The notes beneath the pieces were generated by a model. That model did not search any database and was not told the origin of the DNA. It saw nothing but the letters and a program-made list of their open reading frames with translations. Shown here one piece after another: positions 53,304 to 62,337 of a DNA stretch of 64,000 nucleotides. The DNA lies in contig SVOT01000001.1 of the NCBI GenBank assembly GCA_015066225.1, forward strand, positions 310,001 through 374,000. The letters are read 5' to 3'. Source of the stretch: Oscillospiraceae bacterium (GTDB lineage Bacteria; Bacillota; Clostridia; Oscillospirales; Acutalibacteraceae). Position numbers and translations under genes: made by a program. Every line of letters begins with the position of its first letter. Position 1 is the stretch's first letter.

Positions 53304-54233
53304 TCAGAAACAAAAGCCTTCCGCCAGGGGATGACCTCTCAGAAAATCTGCGGCGTTCATACGCTTTTTCCCCTCAAACTGAACTTCCTTTATAACAACC
53401 GCTTTGCCGTCACCGCAAAAAACTGCAAGACCGTTTTTGAGTGCTTTTGCCTCACCCGCTTTACCGCCGTTCAGCTCTTTTGAAAGCTCTGACGAAAAAA
53501 GCTTCAGGGTTTTTCCGTCAAGATAGGTTAAAGCAACCGGCCACGGATCAAGTCCCCTTATTTGATTATGCACAATCTGAGCGGGTTTATTCCAATCAAC
53601 GGGCGACATTGTTTTGTCAAGCATTGCCGCATAATTGCTTTCTGCGTCATTTTGCTTTTCGGGCTTCAATTCACCCTTTTCGAGAGCATCAAGTGTTTTT
53701 ACAAGAAGCTCTGCACCCATAACTGCAACCCTGTCAAAAAGCTCGCCGGAGGTTTCGTTTTCGCCGATTTCTGTCTGCATTTTCAAGAGCATATCGCCCG
53801 TATCAAGCCCCACATCCATCTGCATTGACGTAACACCTGCGTATTTTTCACCGTCAAGCACACATCTTTGGATAGGCGCAGCACCTCTGTATTTCGGAAG
53901 AAGTGAGCCGTGGATATTTATACACCCATATTGAGGGAAATCGAGAAAATCCTTTGGCAAAATTTTGCCGTATGCAACGACAATAACAACATCGGGATTT
54001 GTTTCTTTCAATATCTCGATGCCTTCGCCGTTTTTTAGTGTCTGTGGCTGATAAACCCTTATACCCGCATCCTGTGCAACCACTTTAACGGGTGGCGCAG
54101 TTAAAACAGCCTTTCTGCCAACAGGCTTGTCGGGTTGGGTAACAACACCGCAAACATCATAATTGTTTTCTATAAGTGCCTTTAAGGGCTCAACGGCAAA
54201 ATCCGGTGTGCCCATATATAAAATTCTCATCAT
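53304..54233 (-). CDS. fmt: Methionyl-tRNA formyltransferase
   Basis: Formylates initiator Met-tRNA. About 309 residues from ATG 54233 or 54230 (MRILYMGTPDFAVEPL). The longer frame would run into def. Motifs: GRKAVLTAPPVK and the catalytic HGSLLPKYRGAAPIQ (near 110), with C-terminal OB domain. It follows def directly, the usual def-fmt pair. Confidence 0.95.
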   Translation of the reverse strand: MMRILYMGTPDFAVEPLKALIENNYDVCGVVTQPDKPVGRKAVLTAPPVKVVAQDAGIRVYQPQTLKNGEGIEILKETNPDVVIVVAYGKILPKDFLDFPQYGCINIHGSLLPKYRGAAPIQRCVLDGEKYAGVTSMQMDVGLDTGDMLLKMQTEIGENETSGELFDRVAVMGAELLVKTLDALEKGELKPEKQNDAESNYAAMLDKTMSPVDWNKPAQIVHNQIRGLDPWPVALTYLDGKTLKLFSSELSKELNGGKAGEAKALKNGLAVFCGDGKAVVIKEVQFEGKKRMNAADFLRGHPLAEGFCF

Positions 54234-54234
54234 A

Positions 54235-54714
54235 TTATTCTGCATCTGCTCTGAAAAGCTGCTCGCCTTCGTCAAGTTTATCTTTATAAAGAATGCCGTC
54301 AAGATGGTCTATTTCATGGCAGAAGCAACGCGCCATCAAGCCCTCGCCCTTATAAAGACACCATTTGCCATCTCTGTTCTGTGCTTTGACTTTAACAACC
54401 ATGGGTCTTGTAACAACACCATAAAGACCGGGTAAAGACAAGCATCCCTCGTTACCTGTCTGCTCACCGGAAACCTCAGTTATAACAGGGTTTATAAGCT
54501 CAATGCACTGGTCTCTTGTATCGCTGACATCCATAACCACAACACGCTTTAAAATGCCCACCTGTGGGCCTGCAAGCCCAACACCGTTGGATGCGTACAT
54601 TGTTTCTTTCATATCATCAAGCAAGGTGAAGAGTCTTTCGTTAAACTCTGTTACCTCTCTTGATTTTTTTCTTAAAATCGGGTCACCATCGACTCTGATG
54701 TTTCTTCTTGCCAT
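54235..54714 (-). CDS. def: Peptide deformylase
   Basis: Removes the N-terminal formyl group from nascent proteins. 159 residues with all three motifs: GVGLAGPQVG (motif 1), EGCLSLPG (motif 2, metal Cys) and HEIDHLDG (motif 3, metal His). It lies 11 bases after priA. Confidence 0.97.
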   Translation of the reverse strand: MARRNIRVDGDPILRKKSREVTEFNERLFTLLDDMKETMYASNGVGLAGPQVGILKRVVVMDVSDTRDQCIELINPVITEVSGEQTGNEGCLSLPGLYGVVTRPMVVKVKAQNRDGKWCLYKGEGLMARCFCHEIDHLDGILYKDKLDEGEQLFRADAE

Positions 54715-54725
54715 TATTTTCTCCT

Positions 54726-57179
54726 TTAAGACAGCGGATTAATATCCGCAACAACACTAACGTTTGAAAACCTTGTATTTTTCATATATTTAACAAGCAC
54801 GTCCGATACCATATTTCTGAATCGCTTATTATTTTTGCATTTTATGGTGAGAACATACCTGTATTTATTGCTGATTTTTGAAATTCGGGGCTGAATTGGT
54901 CCAAGAAGGTTTACCTTTACGTCAGAATAATCTGATTGAACACTATCGCAAACCAAATCGAAAAAATGCTTTGCGCCGTTTAACGCCTGTATTTGCTGCT
55001 CACTTGTAAAGGTAAGTGAACAAATATCACAATAGGGCGGGTAAACCATAGATTTTCTGATAACGGATTCCGTAGCATAAAAGGACTCGTAATCCTGCAT
55101 AGCGGACAGCTCTATAATATCGTGCTCGGGCTGAACGGTTTGTATGTACGCTTTGCCTTTAAAGCTACCCCTGCCCGCTCTGCCGATAACCTGTGTGAGC
55201 AAATCGAAAGCCTTTTCACTGCTTCTGAAATCATCATTAAACAGCTGATGGTCGATGGATATAATACCAACCAACGTAACGTTGGGGAAATCAAGCCCCT
55301 TTGCCACCATCTGAGTACCAAGTAAAATATCGTACTCCCCGTTTGCAAAGGCTGTCAGCTTATCCTGGTAGGAATACCTTGCCATAGTGGTGTCTGCATC
55401 CATTCGCAAAACACGGGCACCCGGGAAGATGCTTTCGAGCTCATCCTCAATTTTTTGTGTGCCGAAGCCCGCATATCTGACATTTTTCTCGCCACACTCC
55501 GGGCAAGTATCCGTATACTGGGCAGAATAGCCGCAATAATGGCACATAAGACGCTTATTGGCACTATGGTAGGTTAACGATATACTGCAATTAGGACAGC
55601 TTAAAACGGTCTTACAAGCCCCACAAGAAGCAAAGGTATTGAAGCCTCTGCGATTCATCAGCAGAATTGCTTGTTTTTTGTTATCAAGACACTCCTCAAC
55701 TGCAGAATACAGCTCATTGCTGATTGCACCCTTTGTATCTGTAACATCAACGGTAACAACCTCCGGCAATACCGCCTCACCGTAGCGCTCGCCCATCTTT
55801 ACAAGGGTATATTTCCCGTCAATAGCATTTTTATAGCTTTCAACGGACGGTGTAGCAGAGGAAAGAACGAGCAAAGCATTATTATATGCGCACCTGAATC
55901 GTGCAATATCCCTTGCGTGATATCTTGGTGACATTTCTGATTTATATGTATGCTCCTGCTCCTCGTCAATGACGATTAAACCAAGGTTATCAAATGGCGC
56001 AAAAACAGCAGAGCGTGTGCCGATTGCAATTTTTGCCTCGCCTTTTTTCACTCGCTTCCATTCATCAATTCTTTCGCCTGCCGAAAGTGCGCTGTGAAAC
56101 ACGGCTATTTTGTCGCCGAAATATGAATAAAAAATGCCTAACGTCTGCGGAGTGAGCGCAATTTCGGGCACCATTACAATAACGCCCTTGTCCTCTTCCA
56201 CGACCTTTTCAATCAATTTGAGAAAAACCTGAGTTTTGCCTGAACCTGTAACACCGAAAAGAAGTGATGCGGCGGCTTTAGGCTCTTTATATTTAGCATA
56301 AAGAGTCTCAAAGGCGTTGTTCTGCACCTCTGTGAGCTTTGGTGACTCAGCTTTTGATTTCACCTTGCTGTATCTGGGCTTTCTGTAAATTTCACTATCG
56401 AAAATTTCCAACAAGCCTTTTGTTACAAGGGCTTTTACAACAGCCACGGTAACACCTGTAAAATAGCAAACCTCTTTAACAGATGCACTGCCGATATCTA
56501 CCATCAGCCTTGCAACGTTGCGTTGCTTAGGGGTAAGGGTTGGCAAAGCCTCCTCCAATGTTTCTTCGTCAATAGCAAGACGCACACTTTGAATTGTTAA
56601 ATCCCCTGTTTTGCGTTTTGTGTCAACGTTAGTAACAAGAATTCCTTTTTTTACAAGGCTTTCAAGAATGGTTGAAGTAGCGTCGATTCCAAGGTCATCT
56701 AATATTTTTTCACGCTTTATATAAGAATGTTTTTCTTTAAGATAAGAAAAAACTCGTTTTTCTTCATCCTTTAACTTATCAAACTTTTGCTCGTCTATAT
56801 CGTCTGCCATAAAGGACACAACGTAACTAAGACCTATACCGGTCGGAAGCATAGCCTTTGCAGCCTCAAAAAGAGTGCAAAAGGTGTTCTCTTTAAGCCA
56901 GGTAACAAGTGAAAGCATTTCTTCATTAAAAAGCGGTTCATCGTCTATAACTGATGAAATTGCTTTGAGCCTCACCCCGCCCCTGTTTTCAAGAACAGAC
57001 CTCACAGACAGTATAAGTCCCTGCTTTTTTCGATTACCGTTGCCAAAGGGAACCATAACTCTGCATCCCGGTTTTGCATCCTCAAAAAGAGCCTCGGGAA
57101 TCAAATAGGAGTACGGTGCATCAAAATGATATGCCAACCCCTCAACAGCAACCTCAGCAAAACAAGCATCGTTTAACAT
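54726..57179 (-). CDS. priA: Primosomal replication restart helicase PriA
   Basis: 817 residues. The N-terminal DNA-binding domain (about 1-110) is followed by a superfamily 2 helicase core with GVTGSGKTQ (Walker A) and DEEQEHTYK (Walker B). A zinc-binding insert has paired cysteines from CGACKTVLSCPNC to CPECG (about 525-565), then QVIGRAGRGSFKG (motif VI). It restarts stalled replication forks. Two bases downstream of rpoZ. The coaBC gene that lies here in Bacillus is absent. Confidence 0.95.
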   Translation of the reverse strand: MLNDACFAEVAVEGLAYHFDAPYSYLIPEALFEDAKPGCRVMVPFGNGNRKKQGLILSVRSVLENRGGVRLKAISSVIDDEPLFNEEMLSLVTWLKENTFCTLFEAAKAMLPTGIGLSYVVSFMADDIDEQKFDKLKDEEKRVFSYLKEKHSYIKREKILDDLGIDATSTILESLVKKGILVTNVDTKRKTGDLTIQSVRLAIDEETLEEALPTLTPKQRNVARLMVDIGSASVKEVCYFTGVTVAVVKALVTKGLLEIFDSEIYRKPRYSKVKSKAESPKLTEVQNNAFETLYAKYKEPKAAASLLFGVTGSGKTQVFLKLIEKVVEEDKGVIVMVPEIALTPQTLGIFYSYFGDKIAVFHSALSAGERIDEWKRVKKGEAKIAIGTRSAVFAPFDNLGLIVIDEEQEHTYKSEMSPRYHARDIARFRCAYNNALLVLSSATPSVESYKNAIDGKYTLVKMGERYGEAVLPEVVTVDVTDTKGAISNELYSAVEECLDNKKQAILLMNRRGFNTFASCGACKTVLSCPNCSISLTYHSANKRLMCHYCGYSAQYTDTCPECGEKNVRYAGFGTQKIEDELESIFPGARVLRMDADTTMARYSYQDKLTAFANGEYDILLGTQMVAKGLDFPNVTLVGIISIDHQLFNDDFRSSEKAFDLLTQVIGRAGRGSFKGKAYIQTVQPEHDIIELSAMQDYESFYATESVIRKSMVYPPYCDICSLTFTSEQQIQALNGAKHFFDLVCDSVQSDYSDVKVNLLGPIQPRISKISNKYRYVLTIKCKNNKRFRNMVSDVLVKYMKNTRFSNVSVVADINPLS

Positions 57180-57181
57180 AT

Positions 57182-57391
57182 TCAGATGTTTGCAATTTCT
57201 GTAGGCTCAACAATTCTGTATTCGTCTGCAAGAAGTTTGTCAAGCGCTTCACTGACTGATTTTTCGGTTGTAATAACTTTATCCTCAAGGTTTTTATCAG
57301 AAATTTCACGAGCAAGCTTAGCTGTTGCAATAACAAGTGAATATCTGCTGACGTGTCCTGTGAGAACTTTACTGAGATCCTGATTAAGCAT
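57182..57391 (-). CDS. rpoZ: RNA polymerase omega subunit
   Basis: 69 residues with the omega pattern SRYSLVIATAKLAREISD and KSVSEALDKLLADEYRI. It stabilises the beta-prime subunit. It lies between gmk (18-base gap) and priA. Confidence 0.92.
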   Translation of the reverse strand: MLNQDLSKVLTGHVSRYSLVIATAKLAREISDKNLEDKVITTEKSVSEALDKLLADEYRIVEPTEIANI

Positions 57392-57409
57392 AATATATTT
57401 TCCTTTCTT

Positions 57410-58012
57410 TTATCTTAATAAATCATCGACGAAATTTTTCATTGCGCAATAACGTAATCCTTCGGTTTCAATGATATTACGTATTTTTTCAACACATTTA
57501 CTGATTTCATCGTTAACAACTATGTAATCGTACTCGGGAGCTCTTGCAAGCTCCTGCTTAGCGGTTTCGAAACGCTTTTTAAAGCTTTCTTCTGTTTCTG
57601 TTCCCCTGCCTCTGAGCCTTTTTTCAAGCTCCTCCATTGAGGGCGGAACTAAAAATACAGAAACAGCCTCGGGCATCAGTTTTCTGACGTTACCCGCACC
57701 CTCAACCTCAATTTTCATAAGCACACATTCGCCCTTATCAAGGTGTTTTTCAACCTCTGACTTAGGTGTGCCGTAGAAATTGCCGTTGTAAACGGTGTAT
57801 TCCAGATAATAACCGTTTTCAATTCTGTTTTTGAAGGTTGTTTCATCAATAAAGGTGTAATCAACACCGTTTGTTTCACCCTCACGCATTACACGTGTTG
57901 TGTCTGATATGGTTTTTTCAAATTTGAAATCACTTTCTCTGAGGGCGTTGATTACGGTATCCTTGCCGCAACCCGAGGGTGCTGACACAACAACAAGCAA
58001 GCCCTTATTCAT
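57410..58012 (-). CDS. gmk: Guanylate kinase
   Basis: Phosphorylates GMP to GDP. 200 residues from ATG 58012 (MNKGLLVVVSAPSG), whose start overlaps the remA stop by 8 bases. The P-loop reads SAPSGCGKDT instead of the common GPSGVGKGT. The GMP-binding segment DTTRVMREGETNGVDYTF follows. Otherwise normal. Confidence 0.93.
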   Translation of the reverse strand: MNKGLLVVVSAPSGCGKDTVINALRESDFKFEKTISDTTRVMREGETNGVDYTFIDETTFKNRIENGYYLEYTVYNGNFYGTPKSEVEKHLDKGECVLMKIEVEGAGNVRKLMPEAVSVFLVPPSMEELEKRLRGRGTETEESFKKRFETAKQELARAPEYDYIVVNDEISKCVEKIRNIIETEGLRYCAMKNFVDDLLR

Positions 58013-58253
58013 CGTCGTCGCTCCTTTCAAATCTTGCAGACAGCTGTTCAACCGTCAGATATGACAAAATAACACTATCCGCATCGGTAATGATTATACC
58101 CTCAGTTTTTCTGCCGTGGGTTGCGTCAACAAGCTGCATTCTTTCACGACAGGACTGAACCATTCTTTTTGCGGGCGCTGAATCTGCACTGATTATTGCA
58201 ACAACTCTTTCGGCATTTACAAGGTTGCCGAATCCGATATTAACCAACTGCAT
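58005..58253 (-). CDS. remA: Extracellular matrix regulator RemA (DUF370)
   Basis: 82-residue DNA-binding regulator starting at ATG 58253 (MQLVNIGFGNLVNAERVVAI), with the family SADSAPAKRMV and DATHGRKTEGIIITD segments. RemA activates matrix and osmoprotection genes in Bacillus; its targets here are unknown. A longer frame upstream overlaps yicC and has no family similarity. The Shine-Dalgarno is weak (GGTG), so coupling to yicC, 13 bases upstream, is likely. Confidence 0.93.
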   Translation of the reverse strand: MQLVNIGFGNLVNAERVVAIISADSAPAKRMVQSCRERMQLVDATHGRKTEGIIITDADSVILSYLTVEQLSARFERSDDDE

Positions 58254-58266
58254 ACACACACCAACT

Positions 58267-59151
58267 TTATTCAATATTCTGAATTTGTTCTCTGATTTTT
58301 TCGATTTCGGCTTTGATATCAATCACGTGGCGTGCAATATCAACATCCTGTGCTTTGGAGCCGATTGTGTTTGCTTCTCTGTTCATTTCCTGAACAAGGA
58401 AATCAATCTTTCTGCCGATTGCGGCATTGGATGTAAGCATAGAATTCAGCTGGTCAAAATGACTTCTCAATCTGACGGTTTCTTCAGCAACTGCTACCTT
58501 GTCGGCGTAAATTGCCGCCTCGGTGAGAATTCTTGCTTCATCAATCTGAACATTATTATCGCCTAAAACTGTTTTGATTCTTTCAAGAAGCTTTTCGGAA
58601 TAAGCCTTTACAGTTTCAGGTGAACGCTTTTCGATATATTCAACGTTTTCGAGTATTGTGGTTGCTCTTGAGAGAACATCTGCCTTTAACTTCTCACCCT
58701 CAGCAATGCGCATACCGACAAATTCGTTAAGTGCCTGAGATACGGCGACGCTTACCTTCTCCCACAATTCATCCTCATCAACGGGAGCCTTTGTAACGCT
58801 CAACACGTCAGAAAACTTTGCAAGGGAAAGAGCGGATAAGTCGTTTTTCAAATCAAATCTTTCTGCAATATCAGCCAAAGCATTAACGTAACCTGCCGCA
58901 AGTGGCTCGTTTACGCTGATAACAACGCTATCATCTGCCACGGATTCAATCTGAACGGAGCATTCAACCTTGCCGCGTGAAATTTCGGTAGCAAGCAACG
59001 CTTTTACCTTTTCTTCAAGGAATGAATACGTTCTGGGGAGTCTGATATAAAACTCGCTGTATTTGTGATTAACACTTCTGATTTCAACAGTTATGTTATA
59101 ATCCTCGGCGGCAATCTGTGCTCTGCCGAAGCCTGTCATACTTCTGATCAT
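58267..59151 (-). CDS. YicC family endoribonuclease-like protein
   Basis: 294 residues with the N-terminal MIRSMTGFGRA and the C-terminal EMNREANTIGSKAQDVDIA signatures. The middle is largely helical. YicC of E. coli and YloC of Bacillus have reported RNase activity. First gene of the long translation/signalling operon, with a perfect promoter and a weak AGAGGAAT ribosome site. Confidence 0.92.
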   Translation of the reverse strand: MIRSMTGFGRAQIAAEDYNITVEIRSVNHKYSEFYIRLPRTYSFLEEKVKALLATEISRGKVECSVQIESVADDSVVISVNEPLAAGYVNALADIAERFDLKNDLSALSLAKFSDVLSVTKAPVDEDELWEKVSVAVSQALNEFVGMRIAEGEKLKADVLSRATTILENVEYIEKRSPETVKAYSEKLLERIKTVLGDNNVQIDEARILTEAAIYADKVAVAEETVRLRSHFDQLNSMLTSNAAIGRKIDFLVQEMNREANTIGSKAQDVDIARHVIDIKAEIEKIREQIQNIE

Positions 59152-59180
59152 TTTAATTCCTCTATATAAATATTTTAAAG

Positions 59181-59209
59181 ATTATACTAAATATGAAATA
59201 TCTTGTCAA
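59181..59209 (-). promoter_or_regulatory. Strong sigma-A promoter of the yicC-remA-gmk operon
   Basis: Minus strand TTGACA (59209-59204), 17 bases, TATAAT (59186-59181): full consensus in both boxes. The -35 box directly abuts the rluB stop codon. Confidence 0.92.
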
Positions 59210-59929
59210 TTATTGTGACTGCAGTTTATGTACTTCATCATCGGTCAGCTCGCGCCATTTACCGGGCTGAAGCATACCGAGTTTAATTGAGCCCACAGCG
59301 TTGCGTTTAAGTCGAATAACCTCAAGGGAAACGCTTTCGCACATTTTTCTTATCTGACGGTTTCTGCCCTCAAAAATGGTGATTTCAAGAACACTTCTTG
59401 CAGCACTTTTTTCAATAACTCTGACAGATGCGGGCAATGTCTCTCTGCCGTCGCCGTCAATATCTATGCCGTTTTCAAGCTTTTCAATCTGCGCGTCATT
59501 GATATTTGAGCGAACTGTTACACGATAGGTTTTCGGAACGTGTTTTCTCGGATGCATAACGGCATTTGCAAATTCACCGTCGTTCGTAAGAAGCAACAAG
59601 CCCTCTGAATCACGGTCAAGTCTGCCAACAGGGTAAACAACCGCACCAACATCCTGCACAAGCTCGGCAACGCATTTCCTGCCAAGCTCGTCGCTCATTG
59701 TGGTAACATATCCTCTCGGTTTATTGAGCATTATATAATATTTCTGTTTAACCGCAACAACCTTTTTACCGTTAACGGTTACAGTATCCTTCTTTGTGTC
59801 TATTTTATCACCTATCTGTGCTACCCTGCCGTTAACCTTAACCTTGCCGGCTTTAATTAACTCCTCCGACTTTCTGCGGGAGGCAACAGAGCATTCAGAC
59901 AGATACTTTTGCAATCTTTCCTGAGCCAT
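59210..59929 (-). CDS. rluB: RluB-type 23S rRNA pseudouridine synthase
   Basis: 239 residues: an N-terminal S4 domain (about 1-60; RLQKYLSECSVASRRKSEELI), then the catalytic domain with GRLDRDSEGLLLLTND (Asp near 104) and GRNRQIRKMCE. RluB modifies U2605 of 23S rRNA, and Bacillus rluB sits close to dacB and scpAB as here. Exact specificity is inferred. Confidence 0.9.
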   Translation of the reverse strand: MAQERLQKYLSECSVASRRKSEELIKAGKVKVNGRVAQIGDKIDTKKDTVTVNGKKVVAVKQKYYIMLNKPRGYVTTMSDELGRKCVAELVQDVGAVVYPVGRLDRDSEGLLLLTNDGEFANAVMHPRKHVPKTYRVTVRSNINDAQIEKLENGIDIDGDGRETLPASVRVIEKSAARSVLEITIFEGRNRQIRKMCESVSLEVIRLKRNAVGSIKLGMLQPGKWRELTDDEVHKLQSQ

Positions 59930-59950
59930 AGTTTATTTCATCCTAAAAAT

Positions 59951-61021
59951 TCAAAAATTCCTTGCCGCATCTTCTGAAGCAATTAACTCTGTTTCAAAAA
60001 GAATACGACCCATATACCCGACAACACGCACAAACCCGACTACGTCGCCTTTTTTTACGTCGGCATAAAGAAACCTTTCACAAAACATCTGCACGTCTGC
60101 TTTGTAGGCGTTGTTGTGTGAACGGATATTTATATCTTCACGAGGTTCAGCTTCTATAAGTTGCTTGTCGGACCCCACAACGGGTATTTTTATTTTGTTA
60201 ACGTTCAGTTTGTTTGATATCAGCTTACCGAACCCCAAATCGTATAGCTTTTTGTGGTCATTCCAATCATCCGAAGCATTCAGAGTAACTGCAACAAGAA
60301 CCGTATCATCCCGCTTTGCGGCACTGACAAGACACCTGCCCGATGCTTTTGTAAAGCCTGTTTTCACACCAAAAACACCATCACAGCTCCCCAAAAGTTT
60401 ATTGTGATTTCTGAATGTTCTGAAGCAATCCGAACCACCGTAATATGCCCTGTAGGTTTTTGCGGAGCAAACATTGCGAAAGGTTTCGTTTGAAATTGCA
60501 CAACAAGCAAGAACAGCCATATCATAAGCTGTTGAATAGTGCCCCTCCTGTGTCAGACCCGAAGGGTTTTTAAAGGACGTATTTTTAAGCCCGAGGGACA
60601 ACGCTCTTTCGTTCATTATATCAACAAATCTTGCTCTGTCACCCGCCACAGCAGATGCTGTTACGTTTGCCGCATCATTCCCGCTTTCAAGAAGCATTCC
60701 GTAAACAAGAGCCTCCAAAGAGACCTTGTCACCGGCTTTGAGCCCGATTGAAGTTCCCTCAATCAACACATCATTACCCTGAACAACCACATCTTCGGAC
60801 CAATTACCTTTTTCAATTGCCAGCAAAGCTGTCATAATTTTTGTTGTGCTGGCAATCCCACGTCTTTCATAGGCATTTTTTTCATAGACAATTTCACCGG
60901 TATCTGCATTGAGAAGTATAGCAGAAGAGGCTGAAACGGAAATCGAAGAACCGTTTGCTTTAATCGCTACACAAGACAGAAAAACACCGAAAACCAACCA
61001 AAAAGCTATTATTCTTTTCAA
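59951..61021 (-). CDS. D-alanyl-D-alanine carboxypeptidase, DacB/DacF type
   Basis: About 356 residues. I favour a TTG start at 61021 (MKRIIAFWLVFGVFL) because AGGTGG lies eight bases upstream. A GTG at 61033 is the alternative. Signal peptide about 1-25, active-site STTK (Ser58-Lys61), SGN as the second motif and KTGFTK as the third. Its place beside gerW, scpAB and rluB matches the Bacillus sporulation enzyme DacB, which trims cortex peptides; spmA and spmB are missing. An 11-base hairpin buries its ribosome-binding site. Confidence 0.85.
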   Translation of the reverse strand: MKRIIAFWLVFGVFLSCVAIKANGSSISVSASSAILLNADTGEIVYEKNAYERRGIASTTKIMTALLAIEKGNWSEDVVVQGNDVLIEGTSIGLKAGDKVSLEALVYGMLLESGNDAANVTASAVAGDRARFVDIMNERALSLGLKNTSFKNPSGLTQEGHYSTAYDMAVLACCAISNETFRNVCSAKTYRAYYGGSDCFRTFRNHNKLLGSCDGVFGVKTGFTKASGRCLVSAAKRDDTVLVAVTLNASDDWNDHKKLYDLGFGKLISNKLNVNKIKIPVVGSDKQLIEAEPREDINIRSHNNAYKADVQMFCERFLYADVKKGDVVGFVRVVGYMGRILFETELIASEDAARNF

Positions 61022-61026
61022 CAAAC

Positions 61027-61064
61027 CAACCACCTGCTTTCAAACAATAATATGCAGGTGGTTG
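61027..61064 (-). promoter_or_regulatory. Hairpin over the ribosome-binding site of the DacB-like gene
   Basis: Perfect 11-base arms CAACCACCTGC and GCAGGTGGTTG with a 16-base loop. In the transcript the 3' arm contains the AGGTGG Shine-Dalgarno. GTTTGTTG follows, too T-poor for a good terminator, so translational control or weak attenuation is possible. Confidence 0.6.
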
Positions 61065-61072
61065 AGTTATAA

Positions 61073-61474
61073 TTATTCAGCTGCTTCTGTTTCTGAATCC
61101 GCTTTATCGTCTTTCTTCTTTTTAAGGTTTTTAACCTTATCGAACATTTCAGGAACAAGGCTGACTGCTCTTTCAATAGCGTTATCGTCAGATACAATAT
61201 GCTTGATTGTAACCTCGCCATCCTTAACAACAAGGAATGCAACGGGGTTGATTGTTATACCTGCACCGCCTGCACCGCCGAAAAGCTCAACGTTGTTTTT
61301 TGAGGGGAAATCGGAGCCACCTGAAGCAAAGCCGTATGTAACCTTTGAAACGGGGATAATTGTAAGACCGTCGGGCAGATTAATGGGGTCACCGATGATT
61401 GTGCTCACATCTACTAAATCTCTTACTTTTTCGATGGTTGTGGTAAGGATACCGTTTGCTGATTTTTCTTTCAT
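61073..61474 (-). CDS. ytfJ: GerW family sporulation protein (YtfJ)
   Basis: 133 residues with the family core VSTIIGDPINLPDGLTIIPVSKV, then FASGGSDFPS and a glycine-rich GGAGGAGITINPVAFLVV. The C-terminus is a Lys/Asp/Glu tail. In Bacillus, YtfJ/GerW is needed for normal germination of spores through lytic enzymes. It follows the DUF2953 gene, as ytfJ follows ytfI in Bacillus. Confidence 0.9.
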   Translation of the reverse strand: MKEKSANGILTTTIEKVRDLVDVSTIIGDPINLPDGLTIIPVSKVTYGFASGGSDFPSKNNVELFGGAGGAGITINPVAFLVVKDGEVTIKHIVSDDNAIERAVSLVPEMFDKVKNLKKKKDDKADSETEAAE

Positions 61475-61493
61475 TTGTTAACACTCCTTGGTT

Positions 61494-62318
61494 TTATTTA
61501 GTATTCGCTTCTGCAACCTCAGCTACTGATTCGCTGACTGCATCTGCAATTTTTTTACTTTTATCGCTTTTCTTTTTAGAGAAAAGAATTTTAAACAGAA
61601 TTTTAAACAACAACTGAAATGCAAGAACAACAATTGCATTCGTAATCGTGATAGGTGTTACGTGCAAACGTACGTAAGCCGCTGCACTTGATTTTGATGC
61701 AAGGAAATCCGTGCTTATATCAAAATCGTATTTTTTCACCTTGCAGGTTGAAACAACCTTGCCAAGCACCGGATAAAGCCACGAGCAGAGCTTGCCGTGC
61801 TTGATTGCTGTGTCGGCGGCATCGGAGCCCGCCGTAACCATTGTTATGTACATCTCGTCAATAACAAGGGTCTTGTAAAGCTTACCGAAAAATCCGCTAA
61901 TGGACCTGCCCAATGCACGAAGCATTTTTTCAAGTCCGTCATAGCCGTGGTCAAGATAAATCTGTTTAATAAGGCTGTTGCCTTGTTTTTTCTTATTGGC
62001 TTTCTTGTCATCCACAGGCTTTGATTCATCTGCTTTTTCATCGGTTGATTCTGCTTTTTCGGAATCAGCACCTTCAGCAGAGCCCTTCTTTCCCTTTTTT
62101 GGAGATGCCTCGGATGAGCTTTCTTTTTTATCATTCTTTTTCTTTTTTGGCTTTTTCTCTTTCTTCGGTTTGGTGGAATCAAAAACCGTAATTTTTACAA
62201 AAAGCCATTTTATTTTCACAATTGTCGCTTCACCGTAATCAATAATTACCCCGAGATTAATTGAGAAGATAACAACAAAGAAAAGGATGATACCAAGAAT
62301 TGCATATAAAACGGTCAT
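61494..62318 (-). CDS. DUF2953 domain membrane protein (YtfI-like)
   Basis: 274 residues from ATG 62318 (AGGAG seven bases upstream). An N-terminal membrane helix (about 2-24), a short beta region, a long low-complexity charged linker of Lys, Glu, Ser and Asp (about 52-110), then the DUF2953 body (about 115-235) and a second hydrophobic segment (about 222-245) with a basic patch. Function unknown. Its constant pairing with GerW implies a sporulation or germination role. Confidence 0.8.
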   Translation of the reverse strand: MTVLYAILGIILFFVVIFSINLGVIIDYGEATIVKIKWLFVKITVFDSTKPKKEKKPKKKKNDKKESSSEASPKKGKKGSAEGADSEKAESTDEKADESKPVDDKKANKKKQGNSLIKQIYLDHGYDGLEKMLRALGRSISGFFGKLYKTLVIDEMYITMVTAGSDAADTAIKHGKLCSWLYPVLGKVVSTCKVKKYDFDISTDFLASKSSAAAYVRLHVTPITITNAIVVLAFQLLFKILFKILFSKKKSDKSKKIADAVSESVAEVAEANTK

Positions 62319-62337
62319 CACATCACTCCTTTGTCAT

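Noticed and set aside
58254..58322. N-terminal extension of remA
   Set aside because: It overlaps the end of yicC; the RemA family begins at MQLVNIGFGN.
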